Part shown: positions 44,086 through 54,600 of the stretch, piece by piece
Layout of the letters: every line of letters begins with the position of its first letter
How positions within the stretch are numbered: the stretch's first letter is position 1
DNA from: DSWT01 sp035415725
GTDB lineage: Bacteria; Chloroflexota; Anaerolineae; B4-G1; SLSP01
Reading direction: 5' to 3'
DNA: 64,000 nt
NCBI GenBank assembly: GCA_035415725.1
Contig: DAOOGN010000001.1
Location: forward strand, 82,434-146,433
Made by a program: the position numbers and the translations under genes
Notes under the pieces: generated by a model
Seen by the model: only the letters and a program-made list of their open reading frames with translations
Database searches by the model: none
What the model was told of the DNA's origin: nothing

Positions 44086-47000
44086 TGTCACAGAAGGGCC
44101 TGAGCCTGCGCTGGCGCATGATCTTGATCATCGCGGGTATCCCTTTGTTGCTCCTGGTGCCGGTTTTCATCTATGTGGGTAGTCAATACCGGGATGCTTA
44201 CCGCCAGGCCTACTGGGGAAAGGGCGATTTGATCACCGTTCAGTTGCAGCAAACACTGGAAACTGTCGCGCCTTATGTCGAAACGTTCGCGGATGCGCCG
44301 GGATTGGCGACGCTTTTGCGAAAGGCCGTCGAGGGCAGCCCGGAGTTCGACTTCATTGCTTTGGTGGATAACACGGGCAGAGTGATCGAACACTCCACGC
44401 CGGGGTTCAAAGGCACCACCATAACCGAGTTGGCCGGTCTCGATGTCGCTGAACCCATTGAACGGCGCGAAGTGGCGGCCTTTGGTTCGGTCTATCTCAT
44501 CTCACGGGCGGTTCCCATGCCCGGTGCAGGTGCCCCGGGGAGTCCCACTCAGCAACTCTACATCGTCGTAGGAGAGCGGGCCGAGCTTGTTGACCCTTCG
44601 ATGAGGGCATTGTTGCTCGTCGGCATCGTCGGGGCGGCGGGACTGATCGCGTTGTTGTACTTTTCGACGCAGAGACTGGTGTTGCAACCTCTCTCCCGTC
44701 TGGCGGAAGGGGCGCGGATCATGGGCGCCGGGGATTTGACCCACACCATCTCCATCGAACGGGAGGATGAGATCGGTTCTGTAGCGCAATCGTTCAACGC
44801 CATGGCCTCACGCCTGCGCGAAATGGTGGCCGGTCTGGAGCAGCGCATTGCCGAGCGTACTGCCGCGCTGGAGCGCCGGACACTGCAACTGGAGACTATC
44901 AGCCTGGTCAGCAAAGAAGCGGCCCAGGTGCGCAACGTTATCCTGCTTCTGGAGACGACCGTGCGGGCCGTTTCCGAGCGCTTCGGTTTCTACCATGTGG
45001 GGATTTTCATCCTCGACGATGCCAAGATGTGGGCCATTTTGCGTGCCGCTTCTTCGGAGGGCGGGCAGCGGATGTTGGCGCGTGGACACCGTTTACAGGT
45101 TGGGCAGACAGGGGTAGTGGGCTTTGTGGCCGGTTCTGGCAAGCCGCGCATCGTCTTTAACGTCGGCGAGGATGCCGTCTGGTTCAACAATCCTGACCTC
45201 CCGGCCACGCGCTCGGAGATGGCTTTGCCGCTGCTGGTGGAGAATGAAGTCATCGGCGTCCTGGACGTGCAGAGTGACGTCCCTCATGCCTTCACCGATG
45301 AAGATATCAGCACGCTGCAACTGCTGGCCGACCAGTTGGCCGTAGCGCTTAACAACGCGCGTGCGCTCGAACAGATGGAAAGCGCGCTGGCCGAAGTTCA
45401 TGCTCTGCAAGTTGAGTACAGCCGTCAGGGATGGGCACGGATCGCGGCTCAGACGCGCCCCCTGGCTTACGAATATGATCGGGTGGACGTAAACCCGGTG
45501 GCCCCGCTTCCCGTGCCCGCCGAATTGCGTGACGGACGTGCGTCGCGCGCTCAGCTCATGGATGGCGGCGTGCCGGTGATGATGGAAACATTGCGGGCCG
45601 GCGACCGCGTGTTGGGCTATTTGGGACTGGCCGACTCGCAGCACACCTGGTCCGCCGAGGAACTGTCGCTGGTCGAGAGTGTCGGTGAGCAGGTAGCTCT
45701 TGCCCTGGAAAACGCCCGACTCTTTGAAGAGTCTCAGCAGAGCCAGCGCCAGCAAACCCTCATCAGTAACGTCTTGCAGGTGGCCTCCAATCCCGACCTG
45801 AGTTTTGAAGAAGTTTTGGCGGAGATCGCCCGTATTTTGGCGCAGGCGTTGAATATGGCCGTGGGAATTTATACCTTCCCTGTGCCCAACTTCCCGCGTG
45901 TGCAACCCCATGCCGTTCTTGATCCTGCTGGAAAGCGCTTGCCCTTCCCCGACGAACCCCTCTCGCTTGCCGATGAACATTTCACTTTCCTCCGTGGACT
46001 GCGCCGCGCCGAGTTAGGGCCGCTTTCGCCGCTGCTGGGTGGCGTCGAGCTGACGCCGGATAGCCAGGAATTGCTGTCGCCTTACACCTTGGGGTGCGTG
46101 TTCTACGTCCCGTTGGGCAGTGGCGGCTCGCAGCGCGGTTTTATGGCCCTGCTTCAACCTCAGGACAATGTGTTGCCGCTCGACTCTGAGACCCGCGACC
46201 TCGTCCAGCGCCTGGCTAATCAGATTGAAGTTGTTTTGGATAACCTGACGCTGACCGAAGAGACGCAGCAACGCTCCGAAGAACTGCGCTCTCTCTACAA
46301 CATCTCTTTGGTCCTGAGCGAGTTGCTGGAGCCAACGGATGTATTGTCGGCGATTGTGCAGCAAGGGGAAACACTGCTCGAGGCGGACGGGAGTGAGTTC
46401 TTCGAGTACGAGGCCGAAACCGACGCCTTGATTTTGACGCTGGCCCCGGCGGATGGTTCCATGGGACAGGTGGGACTGCGGTTGCAGCGCGGCGAGGGAT
46501 TGGCGGGAGAAGCCCTGGATAAACAACAGACGCTCTTTGTCGAGGATGAGGAGGCCGGGGATAAACGTCTGCCTGCTCCCGGTGGAACGCGCTTTCATGC
46601 CAGCATGGCCGTGCCTCTAAGCGGACGGTTTGGTCCGCAAGGGGTGCTGGTCTTGCACGCCGAAGAAGTCGCTGCCTTTGGCGAGCGAGAAGTGCGTCTG
46701 GCTAACCTCTTTGCTCAGCAAGCGGCCGCCGCTTTGGATAACGCGCGGCTGAACAAAGACGCGCAACGTCGTGCGGAAGAATTCTCCCTGCTCTCCCAGG
46801 CCGGCATCGACTTGCTGCCTATTCGGGATGTGGAACAGCTTCTCGCGCGTGCTGCCGATTGGGCCCGCCGGGTTTTTAACGTGCCGCGTGTCATGATTTA
46901 TCTGCAAGACTCGGCTACAGGACACTACTTGCACGGGTTAAGCGTGGATGCTGCCGAACACAGTTGGCAAGAACAGGAAAGGGTGATGCCTACCCCCGGT

Positions 47001-48590
47001 GGTCTGACGGAAACCATCATCGCTACCCATGAGAGTGTCCTGGTTCGAGATACCCGTGAACATCCCAGTGTCAGCAGTCGGCGGTTGGCCGAGTTGGGAC
47101 TGCTGTCGCGCATGGGGGTGCCGCTGCGCGTCGGTGAGGATGTGTTAGGGGCACTCCTGGTCGCCGGCACCGCCGTCAACCAGTTTAGCGAGCGTGAACT
47201 GAATATGCTGGAGTTTATGGCGACGCAAATTTCTTCGGCGATCCAGAACGCCCTGCAATTCGGTCGCACGGAAGCGGCGTTGAGCGTGGTCCGCCGACAG
47301 GCGCGCTATCAGGCCAACGTCTCGCAGGCCGCGGCTCTGCTGACCGAGCGCGGCACCGAAGCGGTTTTCGATGTACTGCGTTTACTTGGTGAAGCCTCGG
47401 CGGCTCAAGGCGTTCTCTATCTGGAGTATCATGCGGCGGAAGATAATGTCGCCATGGAGGATGCGGTCGGAACCGTTGCCGGCGACTCATACTGGCAGTC
47501 CCGGGCAATGTGGATGGCAACGACGCTCCCCACCGACGGGGTTGACACGGCGTTGCTCGATCACCTCTCTCTGGAGCGGATGCAGCCCTGGGCCGATCAA
47601 CTCATCGGCAAACCCTACCTGACGCTCCAACCCGAGGCCCTCCCTGACTCGGAGCGGGAACTGATGCAGGCGCTTGGTTTTAACACGCTGTTGGTGTTGA
47701 CCGTGCGGGGCGAGGCCCTTTATCCTAATGTGATCCTGATAGGCCGCGCCGACGCTGAAGGGGCCTGGGTGGAAGACGAAATCGTTGCCATGCAGACGGC
47801 TGCGGCCACACTTTCTAACACCATTGCGCGTGAACGGGTCTTCCAGGAAGTTCAGACCTCGCGCACCGAGACTGAAGCCCTGTACCGTGGAAGCGCCGAG
47901 TTGAACCTGGCGCAATCTTACGACGGCATCCTGAACGTGTTGCGTACCCACACCGTCCTGGGGCAGGGCGCCTATCACATGACGTTGCAACTCTTTGACC
48001 ATCCCTGGACGGATGAGAGCGAACCCCAGTACGCCGAAGTCGTGGCGCACTGGACGACCACCGACAGGAGTATGCTGCGGGAGCGGGTATGGCTTGATGA
48101 TTTCCCGGCCGCGCAGGAATGGGGCCGTCATCCCGGCATGATCGTCCTGGATGATGTGGAAAATAACCCGCTCTTGAGCCGTAAAAACCGCGCTCTGTTC
48201 TCCCGGGTATTCGGCGCCAAGACAGTGATTCTGGTGCCTCTGGTGGCCAGTGGTCAGCGGATCGGTTTTGTGCATGCGATGTATCCTCAATCCATGGCGT
48301 TCTCGGAACAGGAACGTCGCCGCCTGGAAAGCCTGACACAGCAGGCGGCCATCGCCACGCAGAACCGATTGCAACTGTTGACCATTGAAGCGCGGGTCAA
48401 TCGGGAGCGGATGATCCGTGAAATCACCGAACGCATTCAGGCTGCACCGGATGTGCAAGGGGTGTTGCAAGCTGCCGTGCGCGAATTAGGGCGGGCCTTC
48501 GGGACGCCGCGCAACCGGATCCAGTTCCGCTCGCCCGGTGAATCGACCGGCACAGGAACTGATGGAGACGAAGAGAATGAGAGGGAATGA
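44085..48590 (+). CDS. Large membrane sensor: extracytoplasmic Cache-like domain, HAMP, about seven GAF domains, shared tail; no output domain
   Basis: AAGGAGG 6-7 nt before ATG, and a one-base overlap with the upstream stop. Of 1501 residues, TM1 is about 12-30, a ~150-residue extracytoplasmic domain follows (DFIALVDNTGRVIEHSTPGF, single-Cache-like), and TM2 is 181-203. HAMP (202-253) precedes GAF (269-430, FYHVGIFILDDAKMWAILRA), degenerate GAF (434-547, with RQGWARIA), then five further GAF-type domains (about 556-719, 724-887, 894-1059, 1062-1252, 1259-1427) and the tail (1430-1501). It resembles the terminal kinase in its stacked GAFs but, like the others, stops before any catalytic domain. 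Domain borders are by eye. Confidence 0.87.
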   Translation: MSQKGLSLRWRMILIIAGIPLLLLVPVFIYVGSQYRDAYRQAYWGKGDLITVQLQQTLETVAPYVETFADAPGLATLLRKAVEGSPEFDFIALVDNTGRVIEHSTPGFKGTTITELAGLDVAEPIERREVAAFGSVYLISRAVPMPGAGAPGSPTQQLYIVVGERAELVDPSMRALLLVGIVGAAGLIALLYFSTQRLVLQPLSRLAEGARIMGAGDLTHTISIEREDEIGSVAQSFNAMASRLREMVAGLEQRIAERTAALERRTLQLETISLVSKEAAQVRNVILLLETTVRAVSERFGFYHVGIFILDDAKMWAILRAASSEGGQRMLARGHRLQVGQTGVVGFVAGSGKPRIVFNVGEDAVWFNNPDLPATRSEMALPLLVENEVIGVLDVQSDVPHAFTDEDISTLQLLADQLAVALNNARALEQMESALAEVHALQVEYSRQGWARIAAQTRPLAYEYDRVDVNPVAPLPVPAELRDGRASRAQLMDGGVPVMMETLRAGDRVLGYLGLADSQHTWSAEELSLVESVGEQVALALENARLFEESQQSQRQQTLISNVLQVASNPDLSFEEVLAEIARILAQALNMAVGIYTFPVPNFPRVQPHAVLDPAGKRLPFPDEPLSLADEHFTFLRGLRRAELGPLSPLLGGVELTPDSQELLSPYTLGCVFYVPLGSGGSQRGFMALLQPQDNVLPLDSETRDLVQRLANQIEVVLDNLTLTEETQQRSEELRSLYNISLVLSELLEPTDVLSAIVQQGETLLEADGSEFFEYEAETDALILTLAPADGSMGQVGLRLQRGEGLAGEALDKQQTLFVEDEEAGDKRLPAPGGTRFHASMAVPLSGRFGPQGVLVLHAEEVAAFGEREVRLANLFAQQAAAALDNARLNKDAQRRAEEFSLLSQAGIDLLPIRDVEQLLARAADWARRVFNVPRVMIYLQDSATGHYLHGLSVDAAEHSWQEQERVMPTPGGLTETIIATHESVLVRDTREHPSVSSRRLAELGLLSRMGVPLRVGEDVLGALLVAGTAVNQFSERELNMLEFMATQISSAIQNALQFGRTEAALSVVRRQARYQANVSQAAALLTERGTEAVFDVLRLLGEASAAQGVLYLEYHAAEDNVAMEDAVGTVAGDSYWQSRAMWMATTLPTDGVDTALLDHLSLERMQPWADQLIGKPYLTLQPEALPDSERELMQALGFNTLLVLTVRGEALYPNVILIGRADAEGAWVEDEIVAMQTAAATLSNTIARERVFQEVQTSRTETEALYRGSAELNLAQSYDGILNVLRTHTVLGQGAYHMTLQLFDHPWTDESEPQYAEVVAHWTTTDRSMLRERVWLDDFPAAQEWGRHPGMIVLDDVENNPLLSRKNRALFSRVFGAKTVILVPLVASGQRIGFVHAMYPQSMAFSEQERRRLESLTQQAAIATQNRLQLLTIEARVNRERMIREITERIQAAPDVQGVLQAAVRELGRAFGTPRNRIQFRSPGESTGTGTDGDEENERE

Positions 48591-48680
48591 TAGCCGGGTC
48601 AAGCGCTGCGCTGTTCCTCCGATAAGATGGAATGGTTCTTGGACAGCCGTATATCCACCGGCTGGGAAAGGTTATTGGAA

Positions 48681-51600
48681 ATGACGAAAAAGCGTAAAGA
48701 AAAACTGGCTGAGGAATTCATCGACGCCCGCACCGGGGACACTCTGGATCAACAAACGGGTGAACCTGCGCCCTGGTTTGAGTTGACCCAGGCCGCGATG
48801 GCGGAAATCCTCGCAAGACTCTTTGATACGGTCACATGGATGCCCTTGAGCGAAGCCACCGTGCATGGGATCATCGCGCGCGAGCCGTTGACGGTCCATA
48901 CTTACACGACTACCCTGGTGGGTGATGAACGACAGACGCAAGGGACTTACGCGACGCCTCTTGAGGATATCAATGGCTGGCCGGATCAACCACACCAGGT
49001 CATCTTCTATGATAACCCAGAGGACCACAGTGTAGCCATGCCGGAGTCGCTACGCGCGCGCATGGTGCAGAGGGGATATCGTTCAGCATTGACGACCGGC
49101 TTAATGGCGCATGGGGAACTGGTCGGTTTCCTCACCTTGAGCAGTACAGCTTCCCTCCCTGACGGTGCTCAATCTGAGATTCAAGATGCCGTTGGCGTTC
49201 TGGCCGATTCCATTGGAGTGGCACTGGATAGCCTCTTGCAGGGTGAACAGACGCGCCGGCGTACTGAACAACTGGAAACACTGAGTGTGATTGAATCCGC
49301 ACTTTTGGAAACCAGTACCGAAGCTGAGATCCTGGATGTGTTTATACTGGCCCTGAAAAACACCGCCACCCTCACGGCCTGGTTAGTGTATACTGACGCC
49401 GATGCCGGCGGGACGCTGACGTCGCAGATTGTGGCTTCCTGGCATGAGGGGGGCATTCAGCCTCAAGATTCTTTACTGCATCATCCGCTGTTCCCGGATA
49501 CTTTTCCCATGTCGCGTTTGTGGCTGGGCGATCTGGATCAGACTTTTTATACCTTCGATCTCCGCCAGGACGTTCAGATGGACGTTCGTGCGCGCGAATG
49601 GGCGGTCAAGTACGGTTTTGTGTCGGTTGTCGTGCTTCCGCTGCGGCATGATGGGCATTTGCAGGGTGTCATCGTCCTCAACTGGACCGAACCTTACACC
49701 TTGTCAGATACAGAGCGATTCCTTTTGCGACGTTTGCTGCGCCCGACCGTAGCATTGCTCTCGCGGCGGCGCGCTTACCTTGCCGAAGAGGCGGCGCGTG
49801 CTGAAAATGAGCGCCGTGCGACACAATTTCAAACCGCCGCGGAAGTCGCGCACGCGGCCTCCTCCATCATCGATCTGGACACCTTGTTGCCGCAAGCCGT
49901 GGAACTGCTCCGCGAGCGCTTTGACCTTTACTATGTCGGCGTTTTTCTGGTTGATGAGACGAAGCAATGGGTAGCGCTGCGCGCCGGTACGGGCGAGGCC
50001 GGTCGTACCATGTTGGAGCGCCGTCACGGTTTCGCCGTGGGTGGCAACTCCATGATCGGGCGGTGTGTGGCCGAAGCCACGCCGCAGATTCCTGAAAGTG
50101 TCGAAGCGGCGGTACGTTACGTCAACCCGCTCCTGCCCGACACGACGGCAGAAATTGCTCTGCCGTTGGTCAGCCGTAACCAAATGATCGGCGCTATGTC
50201 GATCCAATCGAGCAAAGTGCGTGCCTTTTCTGTGACCGATATCACCATCTTGCAGACGGTTGCTGACCAGTTAGCCAATGCAATTCAGAACGCCCGGCTG
50301 TTCGATCAACTCAATACCTCGCTGGTCGAAAGTGAGATGCAGACGGAAGTGAGCCTGGCGATCAACGAGGCGCAGTCTGTCAGTGAAATTGCGCGCGCGG
50401 CGGCGCGAGTGGCTGAGTTTATGGGCCTGGAGGGCGTTCTGCTGCATGACTTCACCCGCTGGGATGAGGCCGGACGACCTGTGAGCCAGGACATTTACAG
50501 CCTGGTCATGCATGAAACCGCCGCCGAATCCAACGTCGTGGAGAATATCGAAGTTGACCAGGAGTTGTTAGACTGGATCCTCGCCGACATACGCCGCATC
50601 TATGTCAGCAGGGACCTGGTCGCCGATCAGGAGTTGCCTGAGTCGGTGCGGGCCAACCTGCTGGCGCAGGGATATAACAGTATGATTGGTGCCGTTGTCA
50701 GCACGCGGAGCCGCCTGTTAGGCTTTTTGATCATGCATAGCACCCAGCCGGTGGAGGAGTTCCCGACTCGTTATATCCAGGTTTTCGTGCGGACTTTAAC
50801 GGATCAGGTCTCGACGGGATTGGAGCGTTACACCTTGCTCCGTGAAAGCGCGCGGCGCGCGGCGCGCATGGAGGCGGCCTCTGAGATTGCCCGTTATGCG
50901 GCGTCGATTCTGGATCAGGAGACGTTGCTCACCGAGGTTGCCAAACTGATCCGCGAGCGTTTCCATATTGACTACGTGGGCATCTACATGGTCGATGATT
51001 CGGGTCAATGGGCCGTCTTACACGCTGCTAGCGGAGGTGGAGAGGGTAGCAACGCCGCGCTGCCAGGCGTGGCGCAGGGACAACGCTTAGCGGTAGGGGG
51101 AGATACCATGGTGGGAATGTGTGTATCTACCGCTACTCCACGTGTGGCTTTGGCTATAGATGAAAAATCGCCGCCGTTTGACGTCGCTACGGCGCCCGGA
51201 ACCCGTTCGGCCATCGTGTTGCCGCTTATCAGCCAGAATGTCGTCATTGGAGCCATCGCTATGAACTCCCTGGAGGCAGCGGCCTATTCCCAAGAGGATA
51301 TGGCGATCTTGCAAACAATGGTTGACCACCTGACGACGACCATTGGCAATGCGCGGCTTTTTGCCCAGTCCCAGGCTAGCCTGGAAGAGTTACAGCGCGT
51401 CCAGCAACGTTACGCTGTGGAAACGTGGGATAGCTACGTCGAAAAGCAAGACATTGTCGGCTATGCTTATGATTTGAACGCCATGACCCCCTTGCCTGTC
51501 GAGCAGGCCGATGTGCCGGCTGACTTCTGGGGCGGCCAACTCTTCATGCGCAGTGGCGAAGACGGCGGAGATGGGGCCACGCTGGCCGCGCCTTTCGCCG

Positions 51601-54600
51601 TCAGGAACGAGCCGGTGGGTTTCATGAGTTTTGAAGAGCCTGGCAAGTCACGAACGTGGACTGATGATAACGTTGCCGTCATTGAAGCCGTGCGGGAGCA
51701 GCTTTCTCTGGCCCTGGAGAACCGTCTGTTGATCGACCAATCCCAAAATGCACTGCGTGAAGCCCGGCAGCGTGAGCGCGAAGTCCGTTTCTTGCAGGAA
51801 GTCGCCGCCTTCTTGAATGCGACCGAGAGTATCGTGGCTTCTCAGGGCGAATTGCGAGATCATTTGCAAGCCTTCATCCCGCTGGACTCACTGTCCATCG
51901 TGGGATATGACGCCAATCGTAGACTGTATTTCGTGGGCGAGCAGACCGCTAACGTGCTCGATCCTCAGGCCTGGAGCGGCGTCGAAGTGGGAGAGGGGAC
52001 GGGGTACGCCTGGGTCGTCGAGATGAATGAACCGCTGGTGAGTGATGACATCCGTCAGACGCCGCGTTTCCGGGAGGATGAGACGCTCATCGCGGCCGGC
52101 ATAACGTCGCGCGCGGTCATGCCCTTGCGCTTAGGCGTGCGCACGCTGGGTACGTTGAACCTGGAAAGCCGTCAGCCCGGCGTGTTCTCCCGTCCGGAGC
52201 TGATGCCCATCCTCTTGCAGGTGACGGCGCAAGTCGCCTCGGCGATGGAGCGTGCCAACCTGCTTCAGCGCGCCCAGGAAAGCGCCGGCGAGTCGCGTAC
52301 CCTTTATGAAGCGACCAGTGCGCTGGCCGAGGCCACCAGCTATGAGGCCGTCCTACGGGCCATCGTCGGCCACACGATTTTGTCCGAAAAGGCCTGGGCT
52401 GAAATCGCGCTGTTCGTCGTTGACCCTGAGACCGGCGCCGCACACAATCTGCTGGAAATCGTGGGTTCGTGGAGCAGCGTCCCCTCAGCAGGAGAACTGG
52501 AAGTCGGGCAACGGATGGGGCTTGCGGAATTCCCGGCACTGCAACTCATTCCCCCGGAACAGCAACTGTACATCTGTGAAGACATCGATAGGGCGACGGA
52601 CATGCCGCCGGCGATCCGCAGTTTCTATCTGGAACAGGGGGTGCAGGCGTTGGTCATAGCGCGTCTTTCGACGGGAGGGGGCGCCCCTGGCGGCGAGCTT
52701 GGCCTGTTCCAGCTTCGCTTCGTGGAGCCTTATCATCCCTCAGAACAGGATGTGCGTCTCTACGATAACATCGCCGATCAGGCTGCCGTCGTGCTTTCTA
52801 ACCAGCAACTCCTGCGACTTTCTGAGGCGCGCACCGAGCAATTGACCGCTGCCGTAGACTTTGCGAACCTGGCGACGGCCCTCTCTGAACGCGAAGATTT
52901 ACTGAAGAAATCGGTCGACTTTTTCAAGACGCGCTTTGGTTTCTATTATGTGAGCATTTCGATGTTGGACGAGGAGGGCGAATGGGCCGTCCTGCAAGCG
53001 GGGACCGGCGATGTTGCCGAGAAGTTGCTGCGGATGGGAACGCGGGTGCGCGTCGATACCAGCTCGATGATCGGCTGGTGCATCCTCAATGACCAACCGC
53101 GCATCGCCCAGGATGTGACGCGCGACCCGCTGTACTTTGAAAATCCTCTCTTGCCGAACGTGCGGTCGTCGATTGCGCTTCCCCTCAAGAGCCGTGGACA
53201 GGTCAATGGTGCCCTCACCATCGACAGTGACCGGCGGTTTGCGTTCACCGGTGAAATCATCTCGACCCTCGAACTGATGGCGACGCAACTGGCGAATATG
53301 ATTGAAAGCGCCGACTTGTACGACCGTTCACAAAGCTCGCTGGCCGAAACGCGGATGTTGTATCGCATCGCGCAGCAGATTACCGACGCGCTGACCGTCG
53401 AGAATGTCTTCAAAGCTGCCGTCGAAGGGATCTCGCAGCGTCCTGAGCCGGACCTGATCGTCGCCGCGCAGTTGGAACCGCGTCAGACGCCGACGTCGAT
53501 GCGCATTGTGGGGTCGTGGAGCCGCGATGGCGTACCTTTACCTTTTGAGGCGTACTCGTTCGAGCAAATCCCCCGCCTGGCGGCCATACTACGGGATGAT
53601 GAGAGTTTTGTCACGCCCGATGTGACCCAGGACCCCCAGGTCGACGAATTCTTCCGTGCCATGTTCGGGCAACTGGGACTGCGGGCGATGGCCGCTTTCC
53701 AGTTGCGCATTTACGGTGTGCAGTACGGTACGGTGATGATTCACAGTCGCAAGGCGCGAGAGTTTTCGAACACGGAACTGCGTTTTTATGAAAACGTGTC
53801 CCGCCAGGCTTTCGTTGCCCTCCAGAATATCAACCTTGTGGAAGAGACGCGGGAACAGGCGGAGCGGCGCGACATCCTCAATGAAGTATTGCGTACCGCC
53901 TCCAGCTCCCTGGATAGGCTGTCGCTGCTGCGCGATGTCGGCAGAGTCATCGCTACTCGTCTGGAACGCCCGGTGCTGATGTGGAACTGGGACAATCAAA
54001 TGCTTACCGTGGTCTCTGGGCATGAAGCCGGCGGAAAACTGATGACGAATGGAGACTCTCCGCCGTCTTTGACGCGCACGGATGCCCCCTTGCTTTATCA
54101 GGTCGTCGACAGGATGATTCCGGTCTCCATCGACTTTATGCAAGAGCACGGGCCTGTGCTCGAACGCTCATTTGCCCATTTCGATCAGCCTCTCGTCGAA
54201 GGTTACGCCGTTCCCTTGCGGGTGCGCGGGACAGTCTTCGGCATTATGCTCTTGGGGCGTCATGAAGACCATCCACCCTTCGATGAAGAAACCAAAGATT
54301 TTATGCGGACGGCCGGCGTCAACGTCAGTGTTGCCTTGCAGACGGCCATTCTTTATCAGGATGCACAGGAAACCGCCGTCAAGCTGCAGGAAGTCGATAA
54401 GCTCAAGAACCAGTTCATGGCGAACATGTCCCATGAACTCCGCACTCCGTTGAACTCCATCATCGGATTCTCACGGGTGATCTTGAAAGGTATCGACGGC
54501 CCATTGACCGACATGCAAAAAACAGACCTGACGGCCATTTACGAAAGCGGGCGGAACTTGCTGGAATTGATCAATGACATCCTGGACATTTCCAAGATCG

